A DNA stretch of 64,000 bases from Mycobacterium sp. OTB74 (GTDB lineage: Bacteria > Actinomycetota > Actinomycetes > Mycobacteriales > Mycobacteriaceae): positions 143,195 to 207,194 of the forward strand of contig NZ_JARXVD010000010.1 of assembly GCF_029892685.1 (NCBI RefSeq), given 5' to 3'. The translations under genes were made by a program, and so were the position numbers. This document shows, in pieces, positions 36,163 through 45,912 of this stretch. The notes under the pieces were generated by a model. The model had not been told where the DNA came from, ran no database searches, and was given only the letters and a program-made list of their open reading frames with translations. Each line of letters begins with the position of its first letter. Position 1 is the stretch's first letter.

Positions 36163-37339
36163 GTCGTCCCCCACGAACCCCACAATTGAATGCTCACGCT
36201 ACAGGACGGAATCGGTGGTTCCCGACGGTGATTTCGGACGCGGGAGCGCTATCGATTTCTGCGGGGACGGATGCGGTCAGTCAGGCTGAGCCGAGACTGG
36301 CTTGCGAGGATATGAGTGGAAATGCGTCGTCCTGCCGATGGGGGCACACCTTCTCACGGCGGTGGTGTGGCTCGTGTGAAACCGCGCGCTACCCATACAC
36401 CGAAGCCCAAGCGCGTGGGTTTGCCGGGAAATCTGATCGGCGATGCCGGTATCCAGGTGTATCGAGTCGGGCATTTGTCGGTAGCGGTGGTGAGACAACC
36501 AACAAACCGGCGCCAGTAGATGACTGACACCGCGCGTTCGCGTCCCGCGCCAGATTCGATAGCAAAATACAGTCTGCCCCGGAACTGAGCCGGGCCCGTT
36601 GTGGGTTTCGGTGGGCGGTCGCAAACTCCGAATGTGGATGGCAACCCGCATTGGGTATGCGCGCTGTCGCCACACCGGTCGGCGGGAAGTCGCTGATGTT
36701 TGCCCCGGATGTGTTGGTTAGGCGCCGGTAGGCGCGTCACGTGGATGCGATACAGCGGCCCATCCAGAGGCGCGCGAAAATGCGCCGAACCGGGGGCACG
36801 GTATACATCAGCAACGCGCATGCGTAGGAGATGTTTCTGCGACACGTGGCTTGGGCTACAGCTCGCGATACACGGCGCGCTACAACCGGCGATACGGGTG
36901 GCGCTACCAGCATGCCTACAAGCTGCGATACAACGCGCGATAAGGGATGCATTGCTCCAGTCATGTTTTGCTGCAAGCTCTGGGTTTGGATTGGTCGGCG
37001 GCTTGTGCCGAGGCCGGGGCGAGTGGGACATGGTGGCCGCCGCGCCGCGCGATCCATACACGCCGTGAGGGTCGGTCGGCGGCAGGCGCGGATGAAATGG
37101 CAAACGTGTCGTGGTCGCTATGGGCGGCGGGCTCAAGACCGTTTGCGGATGGAACGAACCGGGCACCGGGCACGTCTAATCGTGACGTACGAGCACACAC
37201 AGGCTCTGGATCGGCCGGCCCTGGTGCGGTAGGCAGAGGTTTGCCCGACTGCGGAGCGGTAGTGGCATCGGCTGTTGTGTCGGACGGGCGGAGGCGACCA
37301 CAGAGGAGTCCGAGCAGGAACTCTGCAACAGGCGGCGGG
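36163..37339. other. Long gene-free region upstream of the exported toxin
   Basis: Nearly 1.2 kb without a convincing gene; frames on both strands are short or have Arg/Cys/Trp-rich, non-protein-like translations. It holds the 12-bp tandem array at 36,853-36,948 and presumably the promoter of the toxin operon at its left end. It may be decayed coding DNA or a functional non-coding region. Confidence 0.5.
36853..36948. repeat. Eight tandem 12-bp repeats (GCGMTACA core)
   Basis: Units begin at 36853, 36865, 36877, 36889, 36901, 36913, 36925 and 36937, exactly 12 bases apart. The first eight bases follow GCG(A/C)TACA with few changes and the last four are variable; A and C alternate at the fourth base in the middle units. 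Every frame across the array gives tetrapeptide periodicity, so coding cannot be excluded, but no good frame runs through it. A protein-binding array is an alternative. Confidence 0.75.
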
Positions 37340-38215
37340 TTAGGACTCGGCCACCAGTTCGACAACCTCGTCCGCCGCGGCGGCGAGCAGTGACGTGACC
37401 GGGACCCCGACCAGCTCCTCCAGCTCGACTTGCCGGTCAACGCTGAGCCGCGCCCACACCTGGTCGAACGGGTGCCACGGATCATCCCCGTCGGTGACCG
37501 CGCCGGGTTCGCCCCAGAAGTCCGAGCGCAGCTGCTCGCCGAAACTTTCGCTCGTCTCTCCGGACATGAAGTACGCCAGGGGGTGTTCCACCCGCATCGG
37601 GACCGGCATGTGGCCGCGGGCGGTGATGTCTGCCGGTGCGACCAGCCACTCCGGAGTGACGCGGAACAGCCACTGGGCCGTCTCGAGCGCCTCGTCCAGG
37701 TCGGCGGCCTCCGCCACGTCGGCGAACAGGTCAGCCGCGGTCCTGCCGTCGCCCCGATCCCGCAGCGCCCCCAGTGGTGCGGTCGCGAGAAGCAGAGCGG
37801 GCGGGTCGGCCAGGCGCTGCGCTTGCACCCACAGGTGGCCCTGTTGCGATGAGTTCCAGTACCAGCCGATCTCCGGGTGGCGGATGCGGTAGACGGCCCA
37901 CAGCGCCTCCCAGGTGGCCTCCGGTGCGCGGTCGGCCCAGCTGCCGGCCTTCACCGGGTGTCCGGTCACGAACACGGTGTCCGGTCGCTGGTCTACCACC
38001 GCGAATCTGTTGTACGCGGTCAGGTCGTCCATCAGGGCCTCGACCGGCACGTCGTGCGCGACGGCCACGGCCTCGATCTGCTCCGCCACACTCAGCGGCG
38101 CGAATCCGCCGCGCATGATGCGCTCCGCCATCGAGACGCGGGTGCCATGGAAGACGTTGACGGGGAGCTGCGCGATCTGGTCGGCGACGTTGTCCACGCG
38201 GACAGGGTCGCTCAT
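37340..38215 (-). CDS. ADP-ribosyltransferase-fold-like protein
   Basis: 291 residues from the ATG at 38215, which overlaps the upstream stop (ATGA). Near the N-terminus VNVFHGTRVSMAERIMRGGF is the first strand and helix of ART-like folds (HGT with a following helix), and DTVFVTGHPVKAGSWA looks like the second conserved strand with its helix; the catalytic Glu cannot be placed with confidence. A C-terminal helical segment (PWHPFDQVWARLSVDRQVE) is duplicated as a fragment at 10,688-10,777. Could be a toxin, an effector or an inactive relative. Confidence 0.6.
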   Translation of the reverse strand: MSDPVRVDNVADQIAQLPVNVFHGTRVSMAERIMRGGFAPLSVAEQIEAVAVAHDVPVEALMDDLTAYNRFAVVDQRPDTVFVTGHPVKAGSWADRAPEATWEALWAVYRIRHPEIGWYWNSSQQGHLWVQAQRLADPPALLLATAPLGALRDRGDGRTAADLFADVAEAADLDEALETAQWLFRVTPEWLVAPADITARGHMPVPMRVEHPLAYFMSGETSESFGEQLRSDFWGEPGAVTDGDDPWHPFDQVWARLSVDRQVELEELVGVPVTSLLAAAADEVVELVAES

Positions 38216-38688
38216 ACGTCGGCGGCGTCGGCGGCCGGGTGTCGCAGGTCCATCACCGTGATCGCCAGGCCGGGGAACAGCCGCTCGAAGAACTCCTGCA
38301 CGTAGCGCGGCGCGTCCGGCCCGTCGAATCTCGACTCGTCGGTGATGCTGCCGTCCCACCAGAACCAGCGCCCATCCCGCTTGAACCCGTACGGGTTCGG
38401 CAAATCGACGTTGGTGTAGGTGCGGGCGAAAGTACGCGCGGCACCCACGGCGAAGCCCCAGTCATCGCCGCCGCCGAAAGTCAGCGACCCGTCGGGGTCT
38501 GCGACATGGGCCAGCTCGCCCGGCAGCTCGACCCGGACCATGCACCCACTCAGCTTCGGCCAAGGTCGCGGTGGTCGGCTCACCGACCGGAAGTGCCCGT
38601 TTCGGCCCGGCTCGTCGGGTCCGATCTCCGACCGGTTCGGGTGCACCACCCATTCCCGCTTGTTGAACTTCTTCGTCGCCTTGGCCAT
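38212..38688 (-). CDS. Hypothetical protein coupled to the ART-like gene
   Basis: 158 residues, basic N-terminus (MAKATKKFNKREWVVHPN) and an aromatic-rich centre (GRWFWWDGSITDESR). ATGA overlap with the ART-like gene implies joint production. If the neighbour is a toxin this could be its partner or immunity protein. Family unknown. Confidence 0.6.
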   Translation of the reverse strand: MAKATKKFNKREWVVHPNRSEIGPDEPGRNGHFRSVSRPPRPWPKLSGCMVRVELPGELAHVADPDGSLTFGGGDDWGFAVGAARTFARTYTNVDLPNPYGFKRDGRWFWWDGSITDESRFDGPDAPRYVQEFFERLFPGLAITVMDLRHPAADAADV

Positions 38689-38697
38689 CGCGGGCTC

Positions 38698-39027
38698 CTA
38701 TTCGTCCTCGTCGTCCGGGCCGCGGCGCATCTCGGTGTCCCAGTCCGCCACCGACGCCATCACCGCCTCCATGAGTTCTTGGGCCTCTGGTGTGCCGGCG
38801 CGGTGCAGGTCACCGGTTGACCGCTCGTGTGCGCACGGCAGAAGCCGTTTCAGCGCGGCGGCGGCGGTCTCCACCTCCGGGGTGAAGGCGTTGTCGTACA
38901 CCACGGCGGCGTTGAGGTAGCCCTGCATCACACCGGCCGCGCGGTAGATCCGAAACATGTTGGCGCGACGGGCAATGTCGTACGAGCGCTGCATCCGCTC
39001 GTCCACTGCGGGGTCGATTGAGGTCAT
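38698..39027 (-). CDS. Hypothetical helical protein
   Basis: 109 residues from the ATG at 39027; an upstream ATG at 39057 is possible. Helical with an acidic end (TEMRRGPDDEDE). Nine bases separate it from the next gene of the same operon. Divergent from the STAS-ATPase pair. Function unknown. Confidence 0.55.
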   Translation of the reverse strand: MTSIDPAVDERMQRSYDIARRANMFRIYRAAGVMQGYLNAAVVYDNAFTPEVETAAAALKRLLPCAHERSTGDLHRAGTPEAQELMEAVMASVADWDTEMRRGPDDEDE

Positions 39028-39172
39028 GCCGGTGACGGTAGTCGGGGCCACCGACACGGCTGGTGCGTCGAGACGGGGTCCATGCGGTGATGGTGTCAGG
39101 AGGGGTTACGCCCGCAGCGATGCGCGGCGCGGGGAAGCTAGATGTGTCGGTACTCGATGCCATGATCGACCG

Positions 39173-40027
39173 GTGAATCTCCGCCCGCCACCGACGATCA
39201 AGCAGTTGCGGCCCCTTACGGCCGCCACGTTAGCTTCGTGGAGTTCGGCGACCCCGGCGGACGCCGATTCGGTGTTGATCGATCTGTCTCTCGTCCGGTT
39301 CGTCGATCCCATGACCCTGACGACCATCGCGGCGGTGGCGGAGGACGCCGCGGCCTCAGGCCTGGCGGTCGAGTTCGTGCCACCCCAGGATCAGAGCGTC
39401 CGCAACTACATCGCGCGCATGCACCTAGCCGAGTGCCTGGGACCCTTCTGCCCGAACGTCGCCCTGCCGAAGGTGAACGAGTGGGATACCGGCGACCGCC
39501 TGTACGAGCTGCAGCGGTTCGATGCTGCGAGCAGCGACGAGTTCGCCGAGACAGTGTTCCGTGCGCACCAGGACGCCGGCGGTAGCGACAAAGACACGAA
39601 GTCGTTCTTCAAGGGCGTCTCCGAGGTGCTCAGCAACGTCGCCGAACACAGCGGGGTTGAAGGCGGGTGGGCGGCGATGCAGGTCATGCCGAACAAGGAC
39701 GGCATGATCACCTTCGCCGTGGCCGACGCCGGGCACGGACTTGAGCGCACCCTCCGACGGCACAACGAGGTGGCCGGCCCGGTCGACGCCATCGAGAAGG
39801 CGTTTCAGCGCTCGGTATCGGGCACCGGGCAGTTGGGCCGGGGTACCGGGCTGGATGACCTGCTACAACGCGTCAAGCGGCACAAGGGCCATCTGCGCGC
39901 CTGGAGCGGTACCGGCGCCGGTCGGAGTTCGGGTGGCGCTCTCGCGTGTCAAGAGGTATCCGCTGCCTTCCCGGGAACGGTGATCTACGCTGGGTTCAAA
40001 CCTGAGCTGAGGGAGGTGTCGACGTGA
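39173..40027 (+). CDS. STAS domain fused to histidine-kinase-type ATPase
   Basis: 284 residues from a GTG at 39173. The N-terminal 90 residues form a STAS-like fold (DSVLIDLSLVRFVDPMTLTT). The rest is a GHKL ATPase: N-box FFKGVSEVLSNVAEHSG, G1 box VADAGHGLERTL, and G2 box GTGLDDLLQRVKRHKG. Such proteins resemble anti-sigma-factor kinases combined with their antagonist. The partner gene overlaps by four bases. Similar STAS/ATPase pairs are found in accessory loci, sometimes next to restriction systems, but their function is not established. Confidence 0.75.
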   Translation: MNLRPPPTIKQLRPLTAATLASWSSATPADADSVLIDLSLVRFVDPMTLTTIAAVAEDAAASGLAVEFVPPQDQSVRNYIARMHLAECLGPFCPNVALPKVNEWDTGDRLYELQRFDAASSDEFAETVFRAHQDAGGSDKDTKSFFKGVSEVLSNVAEHSGVEGGWAAMQVMPNKDGMITFAVADAGHGLERTLRRHNEVAGPVDAIEKAFQRSVSGTGQLGRGTGLDDLLQRVKRHKGHLRAWSGTGAGRSSGGALACQEVSAAFPGTVIYAGFKPELREVST

Positions 40028-40311
40028 CGGTTTCACTCGAAGCGCCGGCGCTGGCCGGATCCCGTCCCCGTGCACAGCAGCTCCTTGTCGAACTTCCCAA
40101 CGACCTGACCGGCAGCGCGGTGCAACTGCACTGCGAGTCGCTGATCGCGGCGGCGGCGTCGTTCGCAGATGAGATCGTCCGTACGATCCTAGTGGACCGG
40201 AAGGCGGAGCTCCTCGAGGTCACGAGCGTCTCCGACCAGGAGTTCATTACCTACCTGCGTGAGCGCGCCGAGGTGTACGGCGTCGCCGATCGGCTTCAGG
40301 TCCTCTCGTAG
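40024..40311 (+). CDS. DUF4325 / STAS-like partner protein
   Basis: 95 residues; GTG overlaps the ATPase stop (GTGA). The chain LLVELPNDLTGSAVQLHCES ... LEVTSVSDQEFITYLRERA has the strand-helix order of STAS-like DUF4325 proteins, likely binding the ATPase as an anti-sigma antagonist binds its kinase. Its 3' end overlaps that of the convergent gene at 40,296 by 16 bases. Confidence 0.65.
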   Translation: MTVSLEAPALAGSRPRAQQLLVELPNDLTGSAVQLHCESLIAAAASFADEIVRTILVDRKAELLEVTSVSDQEFITYLRERAEVYGVADRLQVLS

Positions 40312-40745
40312 TTGCGCAGCTTCTCCGCTAGGGAAGCGTGCTCGTCGTTCAGTTCTTGCAGTGTCGGAACCGCGCGGTCTGTGTCCAGTGGATCGCGCGG
40401 CTGGCCGAACATCAGATAGAACTCGGTCATCTGGTCCCGGTAGTGCGTCCCGGCGTCTCGCAGCTGCGGGATATGCAGCAGCTGTACTGCCTGGTTGTAC
40501 GCGCGGAGGGATCCGTGCAACGGCAGCAGAACCTTCGGGTCGTCCGGTGAGTTTGCCGCCGCGGTCACATACTCGGCGTACGCCTTGTCCAGCTGGGTGA
40601 TCGCCGCCAGGACGCGGTCCACGCACCGCTTCCGGCGGTCCGCCTCCCGCGTTCTGCGTGACGCGAGCTGGGCGCTGAATGCACCGATGAGCGCACCGAT
40701 GAGACCGACGCCACCGGAGACGAGGGCTGTTGCGACGTCAGCCAT
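40296..40745 (-). CDS. Membrane-anchored hypothetical protein
   Basis: 149 residues from the ATG at 40745. One hydrophobic segment (about 6-26, SGGVGLIGALIGAFSAQLAS) followed by a strongly basic stretch and a helical cytoplasmic part. Its start overlaps the end of the type ISP gene by eight bases, so it is co-translated with it. An accessory factor of the restriction enzyme is possible but not shown. Confidence 0.62.
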   Translation of the reverse strand: MADVATALVSGGVGLIGALIGAFSAQLASRRTREADRRKRCVDRVLAAITQLDKAYAEYVTAAANSPDDPKVLLPLHGSLRAYNQAVQLLHIPQLRDAGTHYRDQMTEFYLMFGQPRDPLDTDRAVPTLQELNDEHASLAEKLRNYERT

Positions 40746-43700
40746 CCGCACTCTCGGCCAAGCTGTCCACAATCTTCATCGTCTCCACCGCCACCGTCGT
40801 GACCTTCGCGATCAGGTCGACGATGTACCGCGGGTCGTCATGCTCGTCGCACCAGTCGTTCGGGTCGTTCTTGATGCCCGACGGCTTATCGGTCTTGACC
40901 TGGTAGCGGTCGATGACCCAGGAGATTGCAGAGCGGGGGCCGAGCATGTACCGCTCGGCCTCCTCTGGGATGCCGGCGATGGTGACCTTCGGGTTGTAGA
41001 TCAGCGTCGTGTGGTCGTCAACGTTCTTGCCGGTCTCGGGATCCTTCTTCTTGCCCCACTTCATCTTCGAGACCCGCCACGTCTCCCGGTCCGCGGGGTG
41101 GGTGCCGGGCTTGAGCTGCACGTCGACGGGGCAGGGTTCAACGTTCTCGTAGCCGACGTGCAGCTCCGACAGGGCACGCCCAGCCGAGGCGAGCTGCTCG
41201 AATCGCGCGCGGGAGTCCGGCGTCGGGATGTGCGGCAACATCTTCTTCAAGTCCGCCGCGTAGGTCTCGCGGTACAGCGGATCGTGCAGCAGTCCGTACA
41301 CGTAGAAGAAGATCTCGTCCTTGGTGACCTGGTCGCCCATGGCCTCCTGGAACAGGGACAAGATGCCGTCGGTGATGTTGTCGACGCGTCTGTACCCGTA
41401 CTCGTCCGGCTCCCCGCCGCTGGTCTCCAGGTCCAGCGCGCCCTCGGCATCAGCCGATGTGTACGTCCAGCGTGGGAAGAACTGACCCGTGTCGAGCAGG
41501 TGCAGGTTGGGCAGCAGGTCTGTGATGAATGGCGTGAACTCGAAGTGCGACGCCGGGCCGGTCAACACGATGCCGACGTTCTGGTGGTTCGGCGTCGGGA
41601 ACATCGTCGGAAGTTGCCCGCGGCGGTCGTTGAGGTTGCTATCGAAGTACGCCCGCTGACGCTGGAAAGGTCGGTATGCGCCGTCGATCACGTGTTCGGG
41701 GTGGAAGTCGACATGGGTTCCGCGCAGCAGCTGATCTTTCAGTCCGCTGCTCCACGAGATCTTGGTCGAATCCGCGTCGATGAGACTGTCGACGATCTGC
41801 TTCCGTTCGGTCGGGGTCATGGAGGCAGTCGCCGCGGCGAAGGTCTTGCACTGCCCGTTATAGAACTCGACCATTCCGCTCAGGCGTTCCACGAGGGCGA
41901 CCTGGGAAAAGTTGTAGCACCACGTGTCGCGATTCGTCTTGAGTCCGCCCGAGTACGCCGCGAAGACCGTCGGCACCTGGTTGCGGTCACCGATCACCGG
42001 CCACGCTGAGAAGTCGTCGCTGCGTTGGCTGACCCAGTCACCGTGCTCGTTCGGTGTGATCGGTTGCCACTCAACGGATTCGAGTTCTCCCGCCGCGACG
42101 ACTTCCAGTTTCCGCTCTCGGGTCAGGTAGTCGCCTATGTCCCGGTACTGGACCTCGCAAGGCCCCGTGTGTGCGGGGTCCTTCACGCCGATGAAGATGG
42201 CTACGGTGTTGCGGCTACCGGAGCCGAACACCTTGCCGCCCTCCTTCCGCGACAGTTCACCGGCGGTGCGCTGGTTTCCGCGGAGGTTGTAGACGTAAAC
42301 GCGGCTGTACTCGTCGGCCAGGGACAGCCGGACGCCGTCGGCGGTGTTGCCGTCGACCCAGCCGCCGTTGGAGACGTACGCGACGACGCCGTGGTCCCCG
42401 ACCCGGTCGGTGGCCCATCGGAATGCCCGTAAGTAAGAGTCGTAGAGGCTGTTCTTCAAGGTCGCCGTCGAACGCTTCGCGTACGTGTCCGCGATCCTCC
42501 TGTCCAGCGTCGGGTACTTGAGGTTGGCGTTGAGGTCGTTCGCCGACTCCTGCCCAGCTGAATAGGGCGGGTTACTGACGATGACGTGGATAGGGGCAGC
42601 GAGCTGCTTGACGATCCGGGAGTTGTTCTGCGGGAACATCTCCGTGTCCATGGAGTCGCCGTCTTCGGTGATCTGGAAGGTGTCCGCGAGTACGATCCCC
42701 TCGAACGGGGCGTACTCCGTCTCGGTGAGCGCGTGGTACGTGGTCTCGATGTTCACCGCTGCGATGTAGTACGCGAGCAGCATGATCTCGTTCGCGTGCA
42801 GCTCACCCGTGTACTTCCGCTCCAGGTCGGCTCGCTTGACCAGCCCGGACTGCAGTAGTCGTGTCATGAACGTGCCGGTGCCGGTGAACGGGTCCAGTAC
42901 GTGGACGCCTTCATCCGTGAGGCCGCGGCCGAAGGCCTCCCGCGACGCGTGATCGGCGGCGCGCAGGATGAAGTCGACGATCTCGACCGGGGTGTAGACC
43001 ACGCCCAGGGCCTCGGCCTGCTTGGCGAAGCCGATCTTGAAGAACTTCTCGTACAGTTCTGCGATCACCCGCTGCTTGCCGTCCGCGGTGGCCACCTCCG
43101 ACGCGCGGATCCTCACAGAGTCGTAGAAGCCTTCCAGGTGTGCGGTCTCGGCTTCCAGTCCCGCGCCGCCGAGCTGGTCGACCATCGCCTGCATGGTCCT
43201 CGACACCGGGTTGTGTGCCGCGAACTCGTGGCCGGCGAACAGGGCGTCGAAGACCGGCGCGGTGATGAGGTGCTGCGCGAGCATCGAGATCGCGTCGTCG
43301 CGACTGATCGAGTCGTTCAGGTTGTCGCGCAGGCCCTGCAGGAACCGGTCGAACGCGGTGGCGATCTTCTTGTCGGCGCCGTCGAGCAGCGCGCCGATCC
43401 GGGTGATGAGGGCCGCGGCGATGTCCGCGACGTCCTTGGCCCAGTCCTCCCAGTAGGTGCGGGTGCCGACCTTGTCGACGATGCGGGTGTAGATCGCCTC
43501 CTGCCACTCCGACAGGGAGAACAGGGCCATCTGCTGCGCGAGGCCGCCACCGCCAGACCCGTCACCGTCGGCGACGCCCGCAGCCGGGTCGGCGGGGTCA
43601 GCGCTGCCCTCCGTGGTAGTGGTCGATCCCTCGGCGCCGAACGTCTCCCGGTTGTCGGTGGTGGGTCCAATGTGACCGCCGAGGAGCCGATCCGATCCCT

Positions 43701-45687
43701 GACCGGTCGCCGCGCCTGGGTCTGCGGTGTTGAGGGCGATCGAGTTCACCATCGCGTTGAACCGGTCGTCGTGGGCACGCAGGGCGTTGAGGACCTGCCA
43801 CACCACCTTGAATCGCCGGTTGTCGCCGAGAGCCTGCGAAGGCGAGATCCCGGCCGGGACGGCCACCGGCAGGATGATGTACCCGTAGTCCTTTCCCTCG
43901 GCCTTGCGCATCACGCGACCCACGGACTGCACGACATCGACGACGCTGTTGCGCGGGTGCAGGAACATCACGGCGTCCAGCGCAGGTACGTCCACGCCTT
44001 CGGAGAGGCACCGGGCGTTGGACAGGATCCGGCACTCGTCCTCCGGCAGCGGTGCTTTGAGCCACTGCAACTCGCGGTTGCGTTCGAGGGCGTTGAAGGT
44101 GCCGTCGACGTGGCGGACCTGCACGGCTAGGTCGAGGTTCGTGGTGCTGACGTCGTGACCGTCGTCGAGGCTGCCGGTGAGCATCTCGCGGTACGCGTCA
44201 ACGACTTTCGGGAACAGGTCGGTGACCTGCTTGGAGGTCGCGATGTCCTTGGCGAACGCGACTGCCCGGCGCATCGGAACCTCGCCAGGCGCGAAGCCCT
44301 GACCGTCGGGGGTCTTGCCGGCTCGCTTAGCGAGGCCGTTCCAGCAGCCCACGATCTTCGTGGCGTCGTCGAGGCGCAGTTCCCCGTCTCCGCCCGCCAA
44401 CTGTGCCTGCAGCGGCGCGGCGACCATCTCCTCGTCCACGGTGAGGACCAGGACCTTGTAGTCGGTGAGCAGTCCGCGCTCGACGGCGTCCCCGAACGAC
44501 AGGCGGTGGAACTCGGTGCCGTATTCCTCCTCGTTGTCCATGCCGGTCAGCACGGCGGAGTGCTCCTCCGCCTGGGCGCGAACCTTCTCATCGAAGATCC
44601 GCGGGGTGGCGGTCATGTACAGGCGTCGGCTGGCGTGGAGGTAGTCGGCGTCGTGGACCCGAACGAAGTTCGACTCGTCGTCGCCCGCCAGCGTGACGCC
44701 CGTGGTGCGGTGCGCCTCGTCACAGATCACCAGGTCGAACGGGGCGACGCCGAGCTTCTGGGCGTCTGCGACGACCGGCAGCGACTGGTAGGTGGTGAAC
44801 ACGACGGTCAGGCCTTTGGCGTGCTTGCGGTGGTCCATCTCCGAGGCCAGCTTCGCCGCATTCGTTGTCACCGGGATTGCCACGTCGTAGACGTTGATGT
44901 CCTCCGCGGCCCTGGACACCCGCGTGTCTGAACACACCGCGAACGCACGCAAGTCCAATTGGGTCTGCGCGGTCCACTCCCGCAGCGTTTGTGAGAGGAG
45001 GGAGATCGACGGGACCGCGAACAGGATCCGAGCGTTGCCGCCGTTCTCGGCCGCGGTGCGCTCGGCGATCTTCAGCGCAGTGAAGGTCTTCCCGGTGCCG
45101 CACGCCATGATCAGCTTGCCGCGGTCGTTGCCGGCCGCGAACCCGGCGAACACCTTCTCGATCGCCGTGGCCTGGTGCGGGCGCGGCTCGTGACGGGTAG
45201 CTTCGGCGACCTCGAACTGCAGGTCACCGTCGACGAGCGAAACGTCCCAGTCGATCGGTGAGTCTGCGATTTCGGCCAGTCCGATGCGCTGCACCGGCTT
45301 GGTCTGGTTCTCGAGGGAGGTCTCGGCGTGTGAACTCCACCGGTCGGTGGTGGAGATGATGATTCGGTTGGTGAACGGCTCCTTGCCCGACTCATTGAAG
45401 AACGAGTCGATGTCCTCCTTGGCGAGCGTCGTCGTCGGCTCGTAGAACTTGCACTGGATCGCCGTGTACTCACCGGTGTCCCGCTCCCGCGCCACGAGGT
45501 CGATTCCGGTGTCGGGCCTGCCCTGTCGGCCGGGCCAGTCGATCCAGCGCCACACGCCGTCGTACTGCTGCGACAGCAGGGGGTCGAGCTCGAAGTATCG
45601 CACCATGAGTTTTTCGAACTTCGTGCCGCGCTCGGAGTTCGACGGCGCCTCACGGAAGGCCTCCATCACCTCGTGGATCGACCCCAT
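40738..45687 (-). CDS. Single-chain type ISP restriction-modification enzyme
   Basis: 1649 residues from the ATG at 45687 (MGSIHEVMEAFREAPSN), near the usual 1570-1650 of the family. Order: Mrr-like nuclease (Asp63 ... Gln78-Cys79-Lys80), superfamily 2 helicase (Walker A ACGTGKT at 195-201, DEAH 323-326, TATP 359-362, and QSVGRVMRK), coupler, gamma-class N6-adenine methyltransferase (DPFTGTG near 931, NPPY near 1039), then a target-recognition domain. Such enzymes methylate one strand of an asymmetric site and cut invading DNA after translocation, so one gene suffices for restriction and protection. Earlier in-frame starts run into the divergent Mrr promoter. All key motifs look intact. Confidence 0.92.
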   Translation of the reverse strand: MGSIHEVMEAFREAPSNSERGTKFEKLMVRYFELDPLLSQQYDGVWRWIDWPGRQGRPDTGIDLVARERDTGEYTAIQCKFYEPTTTLAKEDIDSFFNESGKEPFTNRIIISTTDRWSSHAETSLENQTKPVQRIGLAEIADSPIDWDVSLVDGDLQFEVAEATRHEPRPHQATAIEKVFAGFAAGNDRGKLIMACGTGKTFTALKIAERTAAENGGNARILFAVPSISLLSQTLREWTAQTQLDLRAFAVCSDTRVSRAAEDINVYDVAIPVTTNAAKLASEMDHRKHAKGLTVVFTTYQSLPVVADAQKLGVAPFDLVICDEAHRTTGVTLAGDDESNFVRVHDADYLHASRRLYMTATPRIFDEKVRAQAEEHSAVLTGMDNEEEYGTEFHRLSFGDAVERGLLTDYKVLVLTVDEEMVAAPLQAQLAGGDGELRLDDATKIVGCWNGLAKRAGKTPDGQGFAPGEVPMRRAVAFAKDIATSKQVTDLFPKVVDAYREMLTGSLDDGHDVSTTNLDLAVQVRHVDGTFNALERNRELQWLKAPLPEDECRILSNARCLSEGVDVPALDAVMFLHPRNSVVDVVQSVGRVMRKAEGKDYGYIILPVAVPAGISPSQALGDNRRFKVVWQVLNALRAHDDRFNAMVNSIALNTADPGAATGQGSDRLLGGHIGPTTDNRETFGAEGSTTTTEGSADPADPAAGVADGDGSGGGGLAQQMALFSLSEWQEAIYTRIVDKVGTRTYWEDWAKDVADIAAALITRIGALLDGADKKIATAFDRFLQGLRDNLNDSISRDDAISMLAQHLITAPVFDALFAGHEFAAHNPVSRTMQAMVDQLGGAGLEAETAHLEGFYDSVRIRASEVATADGKQRVIAELYEKFFKIGFAKQAEALGVVYTPVEIVDFILRAADHASREAFGRGLTDEGVHVLDPFTGTGTFMTRLLQSGLVKRADLERKYTGELHANEIMLLAYYIAAVNIETTYHALTETEYAPFEGIVLADTFQITEDGDSMDTEMFPQNNSRIVKQLAAPIHVIVSNPPYSAGQESANDLNANLKYPTLDRRIADTYAKRSTATLKNSLYDSYLRAFRWATDRVGDHGVVAYVSNGGWVDGNTADGVRLSLADEYSRVYVYNLRGNQRTAGELSRKEGGKVFGSGSRNTVAIFIGVKDPAHTGPCEVQYRDIGDYLTRERKLEVVAAGELESVEWQPITPNEHGDWVSQRSDDFSAWPVIGDRNQVPTVFAAYSGGLKTNRDTWCYNFSQVALVERLSGMVEFYNGQCKTFAAATASMTPTERKQIVDSLIDADSTKISWSSGLKDQLLRGTHVDFHPEHVIDGAYRPFQRQRAYFDSNLNDRRGQLPTMFPTPNHQNVGIVLTGPASHFEFTPFITDLLPNLHLLDTGQFFPRWTYTSADAEGALDLETSGGEPDEYGYRRVDNITDGILSLFQEAMGDQVTKDEIFFYVYGLLHDPLYRETYAADLKKMLPHIPTPDSRARFEQLASAGRALSELHVGYENVEPCPVDVQLKPGTHPADRETWRVSKMKWGKKKDPETGKNVDDHTTLIYNPKVTIAGIPEEAERYMLGPRSAISWVIDRYQVKTDKPSGIKNDPNDWCDEHDDPRYIVDLIAKVTTVAVETMKIVDSLAESADG

Positions 45688-45912
45688 CCTGTGTGCCCCC
45701 TGTCCGTCGACGCGTGCGTCAGACGAGCCTATGCGTCCGGCCTGACACGGCGTCCGCTGGTCGCGGAGTGTGTCGCCCGGTCTCGCTGCGGTGCCATCAC
45801 CGCGAACCTCCCGGGAATTGACGATCCCGGTGGTTACTCTGCCGGAAGGGGGACAGCGGACGGGGCATGTCGATCGGCTATGAACCACCGCTCGCCGCAT
45901 AAGTTCGGTGCT

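Noticed and set aside
34322..36289. 655-residue open frame on the plus strand opposite the GH-E toxin
   Set aside because: Shadow of the toxin gene; its translation has no domain and the minus strand has the GH-E motif and coupled EspC partner.
42901..44130. 409-residue plus frame inside the type ISP gene
   Set aside because: Shadow frame; the minus strand carries helicase and methylase motifs without interruption.
40738..45687. DISARM or BREX component
   Set aside because: One polypeptide holds nuclease, helicase and methylase, which is the type ISP plan, and no other DISARM or BREX genes are near.
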